Below, piece after piece: positions 26,274-34,540 of a stretch of DNA of 64,000 nt. The notes below the pieces were generated by a model. It was not told where the DNA came from and searched no databases. It worked only from the letters and a program-made list of their open reading frames with translations. How positions within the stretch are numbered: the first letter of the stretch is position 1; each line of letters starts with the position of its first letter. This DNA is from JAOTVV01 sp041602035 (GTDB lineage Bacteria > Gemmatimonadota > Gemmatimonadetes > Gemmatimonadales > GWC2-71-9): assembly GCA_041602035.1 (NCBI GenBank), contig JBFIHA010000008.1, positions 1 through 64,000 on the forward strand, given 5' to 3'. A program made the translations under genes and the position numbers.

Positions 26274-27590
26274 ATGGCCGTACCCCGCATTCCGAACCTC
26301 TTCGCGGTCCCGGAGCTCAAGGAAAAGCTCCTCTTCACGCTGCTATGTCTGGCCGTGTACCGGGCCGGGGCCCACATCGCCACACCCGGCGTGAACGTCC
26401 AAGTCCTCGCCGACTTCATGCGAAACCAGGGTGCGGGGACATTCTTCGGGATGTACGACATGTTCGTCGGCGGCGGGCTCTCCCGGGCGACGGTGTTGGC
26501 ATTGGGCATCATGCCCTACATCTCGGCCTCGATCATGTTTCAGCTCGGTGGCGCGGTCTTCCCGTACATCGAGAAGCTGCAGAAAGAGGAGGAGGGACGA
26601 AAGAAGATCACGCAGTGGACCCGGTATTCCACCGTCGTGCTCTCCGTGTTCCAGGCGTACGGCTTTGCGATCTTCGCGGAACAGCAGGGCGCGGTGGCGA
26701 GTCCCGGCTTCGGGTTCCGGGCCGTGACCATGCTGACCCTCACCTCGGGGGCCATCTTCGTGATGTGGCTCGGCGAACGCATCACGGAGCGCGGGATCGG
26801 GAACGGCATGAGCCTCATGATCTTCTTCTCGATCATGGAGGGGTTCCTGCCCGGGACGGCGCTGACGATCAACTTCCTGGACACCGGGGTGATCACGGTG
26901 CAGCGGCTGATCATCCTGCTCGTGGTGATGGTGGCCGTCATCGCGGGTGTCATCGCCATTACGGTCGCGGCACGCCGCATTCCGATTCAAATCCCGCGGA
27001 AGGTCATGGGGCGCGGCCGCATTCGAGAGGGGCAGAAGACGTTCGTCCCGATCCGGGTGAACTCCGCCGGCGTGATGCCGATCATCTTTGCCCAGGCGAT
27101 CATCGTGGTGCCCGGCACCATCGCCACGTTCAGCGATGTCCCGGCCCTGCGAGCCATTTCGGAGGTCTTCCAGCCTGGGACCGCGGTCTACTACGTGAGC
27201 TACGCGCTGCTGATTATCTTCTTCACGTACTTCTACACGTCGATCATCTTCAACCCGTTGGACATCGCGGAGAATCTCAAAAAGCAGGGCGGGTTTATTC
27301 CGGGCGTGAAACCGGGCGGCGCGACGGCGGATTACATCGATCAGGTTCTGACGCGCGTGACGCTGCCGGGCTCCGTGTTCCTCACGCTCATCGCGCTCTT
27401 GCCCTTCTTCATCTTCGACGCGTTCAATGTCCCGTTCTTCTTCGGTGGCACGGCGCTGCTCATTGTCGTCGGCGTGGCGCTGGACACCTGGATTCAGGTG
27501 CAGCAGCACCTGCACCTCCGGCACTACGACGACTTCATGAAGCAGGGTCGGGTCAAGTTCCGTGGCCGACGCGGCGGCCGGTACATGTGA
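26274..27590 (+). CDS. secY: Preprotein translocase subunit SecY
   Basis: A 438-residue protein-conducting channel with ten predicted membrane helices. It begins MAVPRIPNLFAVPELKEKLLFTL. The plug/TM2 region FGMYDMFVGGGLSRATVLALGIMPYISASI and the cytosolic loop IPRKVMGRGR before TM7 are clear. The start at 26274 is chosen because upstream in-frame codons overlap rplO and are arginine-rich. It joins SecE (327-608) to form the translocon. Confidence 0.97.
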   Translation: MAVPRIPNLFAVPELKEKLLFTLLCLAVYRAGAHIATPGVNVQVLADFMRNQGAGTFFGMYDMFVGGGLSRATVLALGIMPYISASIMFQLGGAVFPYIEKLQKEEEGRKKITQWTRYSTVVLSVFQAYGFAIFAEQQGAVASPGFGFRAVTMLTLTSGAIFVMWLGERITERGIGNGMSLMIFFSIMEGFLPGTALTINFLDTGVITVQRLIILLVVMVAVIAGVIAITVAARRIPIQIPRKVMGRGRIREGQKTFVPIRVNSAGVMPIIFAQAIIVVPGTIATFSDVPALRAISEVFQPGTAVYYVSYALLIIFFTYFYTSIIFNPLDIAENLKKQGGFIPGVKPGGATADYIDQVLTRVTLPGSVFLTLIALLPFFIFDAFNVPFFFGGTALLIVVGVALDTWIQVQQHLHLRHYDDFMKQGRVKFRGRRGGRYM

Positions 27591-27657
27591 GCACAGGTCG
27601 GGACGCGACCGGCGCTGCTTGCCGCGCCCGCGACCTCGCATCCGACAACAGCCAACG

Positions 27658-28221
27658 GTGAACATCGTTCTTCTCGGCCCTCCAGGATCCGGCAAAGGGA
27701 CGCAGGGTGCGCTCCTGGCCGAGCGAACCGGAATCCCGCGGGTGTCGACTGGGGACCTATTGCGCAGCGCCGTAGCGCGGGGGACGGCGCTCGGCCGACG
27801 GGCGCAGTCGTACATGGACCAAGGGTTGCTGGTCCCGGACGACGTGATCATCGGCCTCATCGAGGAGGTGCTCGCCTCAGCGGACACGGCGAACGGAATC
27901 ATGATGGACGGGTTCCCGCGCACGCTGCGGCAGGCCGACGCGGTCGATCGGGCCCTGGCCCGCCGGGGGCGTCGCGTGGATCACGTACTCAACATTGACG
28001 TGCCGGAGCAGGAGCTGATTCGCCGATTGTCGGGGCGGGCCGGCGAGCAGGGACGGAGCGACGACAGCCCCGAGGCCATCCGGAAGCGGCTGGCGGTCTA
28101 CGCGGAACAGACGGCACCGCTGGTGCAGTACTACAGGGAACGGGGCGTCCTCCGGGACGTGCGGGGGACGGGGACCGTCGAGGCCATTGCGGCACATATC
28201 AGGGTGGTATTGGGATTATGA
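27658..28221 (+). CDS. adk: Adenylate kinase, short form
   Basis: A 187-residue enzyme interconverting AMP, ADP and ATP. GTG start giving MNIVLLGPPGSGKGTQ, with the P-loop at 7-15. STGDLLR, the AMP-binding DGFPRTLRQ and a short lid (LSGRAGEQGRSDD) follow. The lid lacks the 27-residue insert and zinc cysteines of long-form enzymes. It sits between secY and map, the usual spc-operon tail, and ends in an ATGA overlap with map. Confidence 0.95.
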   Translation: MNIVLLGPPGSGKGTQGALLAERTGIPRVSTGDLLRSAVARGTALGRRAQSYMDQGLLVPDDVIIGLIEEVLASADTANGIMMDGFPRTLRQADAVDRALARRGRRVDHVLNIDVPEQELIRRLSGRAGEQGRSDDSPEAIRKRLAVYAEQTAPLVQYYRERGVLRDVRGTGTVEAIAAHIRVVLGL

Positions 28222-28988
28222 TCACGATCAAGTCGGCCCGCGAGATAGAGATCATGGCCCGGGCGGGCCGCATCCTCGCCGACACGCTGGCCCTGGTGGC
28301 GAGCCGGACGGAGCCGGGAGTGAGCACGGCGGAACTGGATGCCGCCGCGGAGGCGTTCATCCGCAAGCACGACGGTGCCACCCCGTCGTTCAAGGGGTTG
28401 TATGACTTCCCGGCGACGCTGTGCACCTCGATCAACAACGAGATCGTGCATGGCATCCCGTCGGCGGAGCGGATCCTCAAGAACGGCGATGTGATCAGCG
28501 TGGATTGCGGGGTCTGCCTCGAAGGACTCCATGCGGATTCGGCGGTGACGCTTCCCGTCGGCACCGTGAGTGCCGAGGCCCAGCGGCTGCTGCAGGTCAC
28601 GCAGGACGCGCTGGACGCGGGCATTGCCGCTGCCATGGCGGGGAATCACATCGGTGATATCGGCCATGCCGTCCAGCGCGTCGTTGAGCGGGCCGGATAC
28701 AGTGTGGTGCGAGAGCTGGTGGGGCACGGAATCGGCACAAGCTTCCACGAGGAACCGCAGATCCCAAACTACGGGAAGCCGCGGCGGGGACCGCGACTGA
28801 CGCCCGGCATGACGTTGGCCATCGAGCCGATGGTCAACCTCGGCCTCCCACAGATTCGCACGCTCGACGACAAGTGGACCGTCGTGACGGCGGATGGCTC
28901 GCTATCGGCGCACTTCGAGCACACGGTCGTCGTCCAGGACGACGGGCCTCAGGTGCTCACCCCGGCGCCGATATCGGCGGAGGCCTAG
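28218..28988 (+). CDS. map: Methionine aminopeptidase, type I
   Basis: A 256-residue dimetal enzyme removing the initiator methionine. ICTSINNEIVHG-like (LCTSINNEIVHGIPS), the metal ligand region VISVDCGV...DSAVT, LVGHGIGTSFHEEPQ and AIEPMVN are present with all expected Asp, His and Glu ligands. No N-terminal zinc finger. The last gene of the long ribosomal run; the next gene is convergent, with only 9 bases between. Confidence 0.96.
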   Translation: MITIKSAREIEIMARAGRILADTLALVASRTEPGVSTAELDAAAEAFIRKHDGATPSFKGLYDFPATLCTSINNEIVHGIPSAERILKNGDVISVDCGVCLEGLHADSAVTLPVGTVSAEAQRLLQVTQDALDAGIAAAMAGNHIGDIGHAVQRVVERAGYSVVRELVGHGIGTSFHEEPQIPNYGKPRRGPRLTPGMTLAIEPMVNLGLPQIRTLDDKWTVVTADGSLSAHFEHTVVVQDDGPQVLTPAPISAEA

Positions 28989-28997
28989 GGACGACGC

Positions 28998-29804
28998 TCA
29001 CCCCGGGGTGGGCTCCGTCCCCTCCTCCCGCAGCACGTCGAGCAGCCACGCATGAATGGCTGGATTCCCCGCCACATAGGCGCCGTGGCGCAGCGCCGCC
29101 GCATTCCCATCCAGGTCGGTCACCACGCCGCCGGCCTCACGGACGAGCACCGTCCCTGCCGCGACGTCCCACGGTGCCAAGTAGAGTTCCCAGAATCCGT
29201 CGAAGCGTCCCAGCGCAATATCGACGAAGTCGAGCGAGGCCGCGCCCGTTCGGCGGACGCCGGCCGTTCGCTGGAGAATGGTGCCGAACTGCCGCAGATA
29301 GGCGGGGAGGAGGTGCGCGACCTTGAATGGAAAGCCGGTGCCGATGAGGGCGCTGGCAGGCTCCGTCGTCGTCGAAACCGCGAGCCGAGTGTCGCCGCAC
29401 CAGGCACCACCGCCCCGCAGCGCGTGGTACGTGATCCCCCGCGCCACGTCGACGACCACACCGACGGCGGGTTCGGTGCGGACCACCGCACCGATGCTCA
29501 CGCCGTAGGCCGGGTAGTCGTGCAGGAAGTTCGTCGTACCGTCGAGCGGGTCAACGACCCACACGAGGTCGGCGTCGCGCGCACCCGGCGTGAGCTCTTC
29601 GCCGAGGACCACTGAATCGGGAACTGCCTGGCGAAGTTGCTGGGCGATCAGCGCCTCGGTTTCGACGTCAACCTGGGTCACGAAATCGCTGTGCCCCTTG
29701 AGGCGCCATGCATCCGTGTGGGGGCGCGCCCGGGTGCGAATGTGGTCAGCCGCGGCACTCGCCGCGGTGAGGGCGACAGCCAGTAAGTCGCGGTAATCAC
29801 TCAC
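28998..29804 (-). CDS. Inositol-1-monophosphatase family phosphatase
   Basis: A 268-residue magnesium-dependent sugar/inositol phosphatase. Metal site residues appear as GEE (68-70), DPLDGTTNF (85-93) and, near residue 217, WDVAAG. GTG start. The family includes SuhB, histidinol-phosphatase-like enzymes and fructose-bisphosphatases; the exact substrate cannot be told from sequence. It is divergent from trpS with a 37-base gap and convergent with map. Confidence 0.9.
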   Translation of the reverse strand: MSDYRDLLAVALTAASAAADHIRTRARPHTDAWRLKGHSDFVTQVDVETEALIAQQLRQAVPDSVVLGEELTPGARDADLVWVVDPLDGTTNFLHDYPAYGVSIGAVVRTEPAVGVVVDVARGITYHALRGGGAWCGDTRLAVSTTTEPASALIGTGFPFKVAHLLPAYLRQFGTILQRTAGVRRTGAASLDFVDIALGRFDGFWELYLAPWDVAAGTVLVREAGGVVTDLDGNAAALRHGAYVAGNPAIHAWLLDVLREEGTEPTPG

Positions 29805-29805
29805 C

Positions 29806-29834
29806 TTGCGGTCCCTCTACCCCCTCCATACCTT
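29806..29834 (+). promoter_or_regulatory. Candidate trpS promoter, possibly leaderless
   Basis: TTGCGG and TACCTT are 17 bases apart. The -10 match is weak (3 of 6), but the predicted start falls at or next to the trpS ATG at 29842, and the whole divergent gap is only 37 bases, leaving little room for a 5' leader. Confidence 0.35.
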
Positions 29835-29841
29835 CCGGCCA

Positions 29842-30837
29842 ATGCGGGTCTTCTCCGGCATCCAACCCTCTGGCGAACTGCACGTCGGCAACTATCTCGG
29901 GGCGGTCAGGAATTGGGTGGCGCTCCAGGATCGGTATGAGTGCATCTTCTGCATCGTCGACTACCACGCCATTACCCAAGAGTACGACTCGGCGGCACTC
30001 GCCAACCGAACGTTCGACATGGCCGTGAGCCTGCTCGCCGCCGGTATCGATCCCGAGCGTTCGGTACTGTTTGTCCAGTCCCATGTCGCGGAGCATACCG
30101 AGCTCGCGTGGGTGTTCACGACGGTGACACCACTCGGTGAGCTCGAGCGGATGACCCAATTTAAAGACAAGGCGCAGCGGCAGGTAAGCGTACTCGCCGG
30201 ACTGCTGAACTACCCCGTCCTCCAAGCGGCGGACGTCCTGCTCTATCGCGCCGATCGCGTGCCGGTGGGTGAAGATCAGGTACAGCACATCGAGTTGATG
30301 CGTGACGTGGCCCGCAAGTGGAATACGCGGTATGGGAACGGATACTTCCCCGAGCCGGAGCCGATGCTCACGGCGGCCGGTCGCATCGTGGGGCTCGACG
30401 GTAACGCAAAGATGTCCAAGAGCCTTGGCAACACAGTCGGCATCCTCGAAACGCCCGAACAGATCTGGGAGCGACTTCGGCCGGCCGTGACCGATCCGGC
30501 CCGTGTGACCAAGAAGGATCCCGGCAACCCCGAGGTCTGCAACATCTACGCGCTCCACCAGCATTTCTCCCCGACCGCCACCGTCGAGGACGTGGCGGTG
30601 AAATGCCGTGCCGCGGCGTGGGGCTGCCTGGACTGCAAGCGTGTGTTGTCCGACAACATCGCGCGGGAGTTTGCGCCGATGCGCGAGCGAGCAGCCGCGC
30701 TGAACGCCGCTCCCGAGCGGGTTCGGGAGATCCTGCATGACGGGGCGCAGCGCGCGCGGGCGATCGCCGCTGAGACTATGAGTCACGTTCGCGACCGCAT
30801 GGGCCTTCTCGCCGAAGGAGGCACGCGACGGGAATGA
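29842..30837 (+). CDS. trpS: Tryptophanyl-tRNA synthetase
   Basis: A 331-residue class I synthetase charging tRNA-Trp. The HIGH motif appears as HVGN at 14-17 within PSGELHVGNYLG, and KMSKS at 190-194. GEDQVQHIELMRDVARKWN is the conserved tryptophan/ATP region. The ATG at 29842 gives the family N-terminus MRVFSGIQPSG. No T-box leader fits in the 37-base gap. It ends in an ATGA overlap with the MgtC-family gene. Confidence 0.95.
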   Translation: MRVFSGIQPSGELHVGNYLGAVRNWVALQDRYECIFCIVDYHAITQEYDSAALANRTFDMAVSLLAAGIDPERSVLFVQSHVAEHTELAWVFTTVTPLGELERMTQFKDKAQRQVSVLAGLLNYPVLQAADVLLYRADRVPVGEDQVQHIELMRDVARKWNTRYGNGYFPEPEPMLTAAGRIVGLDGNAKMSKSLGNTVGILETPEQIWERLRPAVTDPARVTKKDPGNPEVCNIYALHQHFSPTATVEDVAVKCRAAAWGCLDCKRVLSDNIAREFAPMRERAAALNAAPERVREILHDGAQRARAIAAETMSHVRDRMGLLAEGGTRRE

Positions 30838-31511
30838 TCGCCACGACTTGGACCGAATTCGCGCAGGTCCTCCAACTCGACCTGCTCGGATACCTTGTCA
30901 TCGCCGTGATCTTGGGCGGCGCCGTCGGCTTGGAGCGGGAGCTCAGGGGGAAAGCGGCGGGACTCAGGACCAACATCCTCATCTGTGTGGGTGCGGCGCT
31001 CTTCACGCGGCTCTCGGTGTCCGTGGCCGGCGGCGGTGTGGGCGACCCCGGGCGGATCGCTGCTCAGATCGTCACCGGCGTGGGCTTCATCGGGGCCGGC
31101 ACGATTCTCCACAGTCGCGGGCACGTGAGTGGGCTGACGAGTGCGGCCACGATCTGGCTCGTGGCGGCCATCGGGGTGGCTGTTGGGGCGGGAGCGCTGG
31201 TCGAGGCCTCGGGAGCGACACTGCTCGTCGTGCTGGTGCTCGGCGCCCTCGGGCGGCTCGAGCGGTCGTTGCGGAAGTACGGCGGCATCACGCACCTAGC
31301 CCTCGAGGTCGATGCCGATCCGCAACGGGTGTCCGATATCGAGCGGATCGTGCAGGACGCCGGACTCCGGATCGAAGAGCTTCGCTCCGAAACCCATGGT
31401 GAGCGGATCACGGTGCACGTGGCGATGAGCGGACCGCAGCGGCTGCACGACAAGGCGAAGCTCCGGCTCCTGCAGGCGTCCGGCGCGTATCGGCTCAGCA
31501 TCGAAGAGTGA
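30834..31511 (+). CDS. MgtC/SapB family membrane protein
   Basis: A 225-residue protein. About four hydrophobic segments lie in residues 15-150, including the family signature GGAVGLERELRGKAAGLRTNILICVGAALFT (near 28-58) and VTGVGFIGAGTILHS. A soluble C-terminal domain of about 75 residues looks ACT-like. MgtC proteins are linked to magnesium homeostasis and control of the F-type ATPase in pathogens; the role here is unknown. It overlaps trpS and the following dehydrogenase by four bases each. Confidence 0.9.
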   Translation: MIATTWTEFAQVLQLDLLGYLVIAVILGGAVGLERELRGKAAGLRTNILICVGAALFTRLSVSVAGGGVGDPGRIAAQIVTGVGFIGAGTILHSRGHVSGLTSAATIWLVAAIGVAVGAGALVEASGATLLVVLVLGALGRLERSLRKYGGITHLALEVDADPQRVSDIERIVQDAGLRIEELRSETHGERITVHVAMSGPQRLHDKAKLRLLQASGAYRLSIEE

Positions 31512-32536
31512 GGCGCGTCGTCGTCGATCTCGTGTCGACGCGGGCGAGTTGGTCCATCCCCCCGCGGAGCGTTGCGGCGATTCGCACGGCGTTCGGCCGT
31601 GGGTGGGATGTCGTGGAGATCACCGAGGCGTCGCCCAGCGACGGCGACGGCGGGGGTGGGTCGCCGGCCGCCATCGCGGCGGCTCCCGGAACGGAAGTCT
31701 ACCTCGGGTGGGGCATCTCGCCCGTGGTGGTGCGGGCGGCCGACGGCACGCTCCGCTGGGCGCACAGCGCCGCCGCGGGAGTGGGATCGTCACTGAGCGC
31801 TGAGCTGGTGGCGAGCGGCGCCGTCTTGACGAACTCGCGGGCCATCCAGGCGGAGCCGATGGCCGATTGGGTCATCGCCGCCATCGGCTACTGCCTGCGG
31901 GGATTCCACGCGATCGTGGGAGCGCAGCGTGAGCGGCGATGGATCAAGGGCGAGGTGTTCGACGGGGAGATCCCCGTCCGGGAGTTCGCACAGACCCGGG
32001 TGGGGATCATCGGCCTCGGAGGCATCGGGAAAGCAGTCGCCACGCGCTGTCGAGCCCTCGGCATGGAGGTGCGTGCCATTCGTCGGCGGCCCACGACGCG
32101 CCGCCCGGCCGGGGTGCGCTGGGTGGGAGGAGCGGACGATGCGGTCCGCCTGGCGGCGCTCAGCGACGTCCTCGTGGTTGCAGCGCCGCACACGGAGGTC
32201 ACGCGTCACCTCGTGAGCGAGGCGGTGCTCGCCGCCCTGCCTCGAGGCGCGTATGTGATCAACGTGTCGCGGGGAGCCCTCGTGGATGACGACGCGTTAC
32301 TCCGTCAGCTCGATCGGGGCCACCTCGGCGGCTGCGTGCTGGACGTGTTTCGGCAGGAGCCACTCCCGGAGCAACATCCCTTCTGGGGACATCCACGCGT
32401 GCTGGTCTCGCCGCACGTGAGCTGTGTGTCGGAACGGTTCTGGGAGCGGGAAACGGCGTTGATCGAGGACAACATCCGTCGCTATCGCGGCGGGAAACGA
32501 CTCAAGAACGTGGTTGACTTGGACGCGGGATACTAG
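31508..32536 (+). CDS. D-2-hydroxyacid dehydrogenase family protein
   Basis: A 342-residue NAD-dependent oxidoreductase with a GTG start. The Rossmann motif GIIGLGGIGKAVA lies near 168-180. The substrate/catalytic arginine region NVSRGALVDDDAL and SPHVS histidine region are present. The family includes phosphoglycerate, glyoxylate and lactate dehydrogenases; the substrate cannot be assigned. It is coupled to the MgtC gene (GTGA overlap) and 3 bases upstream of the PilT-like gene. Confidence 0.9.
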   Translation: MRRVVVDLVSTRASWSIPPRSVAAIRTAFGRGWDVVEITEASPSDGDGGGGSPAAIAAAPGTEVYLGWGISPVVVRAADGTLRWAHSAAAGVGSSLSAELVASGAVLTNSRAIQAEPMADWVIAAIGYCLRGFHAIVGAQRERRWIKGEVFDGEIPVREFAQTRVGIIGLGGIGKAVATRCRALGMEVRAIRRRPTTRRPAGVRWVGGADDAVRLAALSDVLVVAAPHTEVTRHLVSEAVLAALPRGAYVINVSRGALVDDDALLRQLDRGHLGGCVLDVFRQEPLPEQHPFWGHPRVLVSPHVSCVSERFWERETALIEDNIRRYRGGKRLKNVVDLDAGY

Positions 32537-32539
32537 GTC

Positions 32540-33610
32540 ATGGACACCATCATCAAGGCGGCGGTCGAGCGTGGCGCGTCGGATATCCACATCAAGGCCG
32601 GCGACGTGTTTCGTGCGCGAATCGACGGGCAGTTGGTTCCGCTGACCAAACAGCGGCTCACACCGGATCAGACCAAATCGATCGCGGTCAAGCTCATTCC
32701 GGTCGATGTCGATCGGAAGCGGATCGACGAAATCCGCGACTACGACTGTTCATGGGGCGCACCGGGGATCGGTCGGTTTCGTGTGAGCATTCTCCGCCAG
32801 CGGTCGTCGTTCATGATTGTGATGCGGGTCATCCCCTTCGAGGTCCCGAGTTTCGAGCGACTCGGGCTACCGGAGGCCCTTGGCTCCATTGCCGAGAGTG
32901 AGGCGGGTCTGATCTTGGTGACCGGCACCACGGGGAGCGGGAACAGCTCCACGATGGCCGCGATGGTCAATCACATCAACTCCCGGCTCAGCCGACACAT
33001 CGTGACCCTGGAAAACCCGATCGAGTTCCTCCACCGGGACGTCAACAGCTCGGTCACGCAACGAGAAGTGGGCCCCGACACCGAGAGCTTCGCGACGGGA
33101 CTCCGTGCCGTGCTGCGACAGGATCCCGACGTCATCCTGTTGGGGGAGCTGCCCGATACCCGCATCGTGGACGCGGCGCTGACGGCGGCCGAGACGGGAC
33201 ATCTCTTGATCAGCACGCTGCACACGCCCGATGCGATGGCGACCATCGCCCGGATCGTGGCGATGTTCCCGCCGGAGGAACAGGAAGTGGCGCGGGTCCG
33301 ACTGGCCGAGGCACTGCGGGGCATCGTTTCCCAGCGCCTACTGCCCCGAGCAGACGGCAACGGCCGCTGCGTCGCCGCGGAGGTCATGATCTGCACGACG
33401 GAAATCCGGGACCGAATCCGTGACCGAACGCGGGTTGCCGAGATTGGGGAAGCAATCGAGGCCGGACGAGACGAACACGGGATGCAAAGTCTGGATCAGC
33501 ATCTCCTGGAGCTCGTGAGCGCCGGGACCATCACAGCCGAGACGGCCACGGCGGCATCGAGCGATCCGGAGGGGTTCGTACGCAAGATGAAGAAAGCCAA
33601 CCGGAAGTAG
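32540..33610 (+). CDS. PilT-like twitching-motility ATPase with altered Walker A
   Basis: A 356-residue secretion/retraction-type ATPase. The PilT N-domain (ASDIHIKAG) is followed by the Walker A region GTTGSGNSST at 129-138, where the invariant lysine is N135. The Asp-box reads TLENPIEFLH instead of the usual T-E-D-P-I-E. The Walker B area DPDVILLGELPD and His-box TLHT are otherwise intact, as is the GMQSLDQ C-terminal segment. PilT powers pilus retraction by ATP hydrolysis. No other pilus genes are nearby. Either a regulatory, hydrolysis-dead paralogue or a local base error. Confidence 0.88.
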   Translation: MDTIIKAAVERGASDIHIKAGDVFRARIDGQLVPLTKQRLTPDQTKSIAVKLIPVDVDRKRIDEIRDYDCSWGAPGIGRFRVSILRQRSSFMIVMRVIPFEVPSFERLGLPEALGSIAESEAGLILVTGTTGSGNSSTMAAMVNHINSRLSRHIVTLENPIEFLHRDVNSSVTQREVGPDTESFATGLRAVLRQDPDVILLGELPDTRIVDAALTAAETGHLLISTLHTPDAMATIARIVAMFPPEEQEVARVRLAEALRGIVSQRLLPRADGNGRCVAAEVMICTTEIRDRIRDRTRVAEIGEAIEAGRDEHGMQSLDQHLLELVSAGTITAETATAASSDPEGFVRKMKKANRK

Positions 33611-33640
33611 CTCGGGGGCTGGAGCGGGCGGGAGGCCAGC

Positions 33641-34540
33641 GTGACGACGGACAGACCCCGGGGGTTGCTGGTGCCGGTGACGACGCCGTTCGATCCGACG
33701 AGCGGTGACGTTGCCCCGGTGCACCTGCGTGACAACGTACGCGGCGTGCTCGCTGCCGGGGCGGCCGGCATCGTGGCCGCCGGCTCCACCGGTGAGGCGT
33801 CCCTCCTCTCGGACGCGGAGTTTCGACAAGTGGTTGCGTGGATCCGGGACGTTATCCCGGAGGACCGATGGCTCATCGCAGGGACGGGGCGTGAGTCGAC
33901 CAGGGGGTCGATCGTGGCGTGCCGCATTGCCGCGGAGGCGGGGGCCGATGCCGCGTTGGTTCGGGCCCCGAGCTACTACGGTCCGGTCTTCACCGCCGTG
34001 TCGCTCATCGAACATTTCCGCTCGATCGCCGAGGCGTCGCCCATCCCCGTCATCCTGTACAACTTCCCCCGCTACACCCACGTGCCGCTCACCGAGCCGC
34101 TGGTTGCCGCCCTAGCGAAGCACGAGAACATCTGGGGTGCGAAGGACTCGTCGGGTGACTTGAAGCTGTTCGCGGCGTTCCGAGCGGCCGCCCCCGAATG
34201 GTCGATGTTCGTTGGACCCGGCGCCCTGTTCTACCCGGCGCTGGAGCTCGGCGCGGCCGGAGCGATCGCCGCGGTGGCCTGCTTTGCTGCGGGACCGACC
34301 GTGGCCGTCTACCAAGCCTTCGAACAGGGTGACCGCGCGGCATCCGGGGCGGCGCAGGAGCGTGTCGCGCCACTGCACCGCGTGATCGTCGGTGAGCTCG
34401 GAGTGCCAGGGATCAAAGCGGCAATGGATGCCGTGGGGTTGTTCGGTGGTCCCCCGCGCTCGCCCATCCCATCGCTTGGGGACAAGGAGCGTCGCCGAGT
34501 TACGGAGCTACTACACGAGGCGGAGCTGCCCCATTCCTGA
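33641..34540 (+). CDS. DapA/N-acetylneuraminate-lyase family aldolase
   Basis: A 299-residue TIM-barrel class I aldolase. GSTGE (49-52 region), Y140 in YNFPRYT and the Schiff-base lysine K168 in GAKDSSGD are all present. KDSSGD is more like the hydroxy-oxoglutarate aldolase and broader lyase branch than bona fide dihydrodipicolinate synthase, so lysine biosynthesis is uncertain. GTG start behind GGAGG. Its end overlaps or abuts the M28 peptidase gene. Confidence 0.88.
   Translation: MTTDRPRGLLVPVTTPFDPTSGDVAPVHLRDNVRGVLAAGAAGIVAAGSTGEASLLSDAEFRQVVAWIRDVIPEDRWLIAGTGRESTRGSIVACRIAAEAGADAALVRAPSYYGPVFTAVSLIEHFRSIAEASPIPVILYNFPRYTHVPLTEPLVAALAKHENIWGAKDSSGDLKLFAAFRAAAPEWSMFVGPGALFYPALELGAAGAIAAVACFAAGPTVAVYQAFEQGDRAASGAAQERVAPLHRVIVGELGVPGIKAAMDAVGLFGGPPRSPIPSLGDKERRRVTELLHEAELPHS

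Noticed and set aside
29805..29841. T-box riboswitch before trpS
   Set aside because: The gap is only 37 bases, far too short.
32540..33610. The PilT-like gene as a pseudogene
   Set aside because: The frame is intact for 356 codons and other motifs are preserved; only the nucleotide-binding residues differ.
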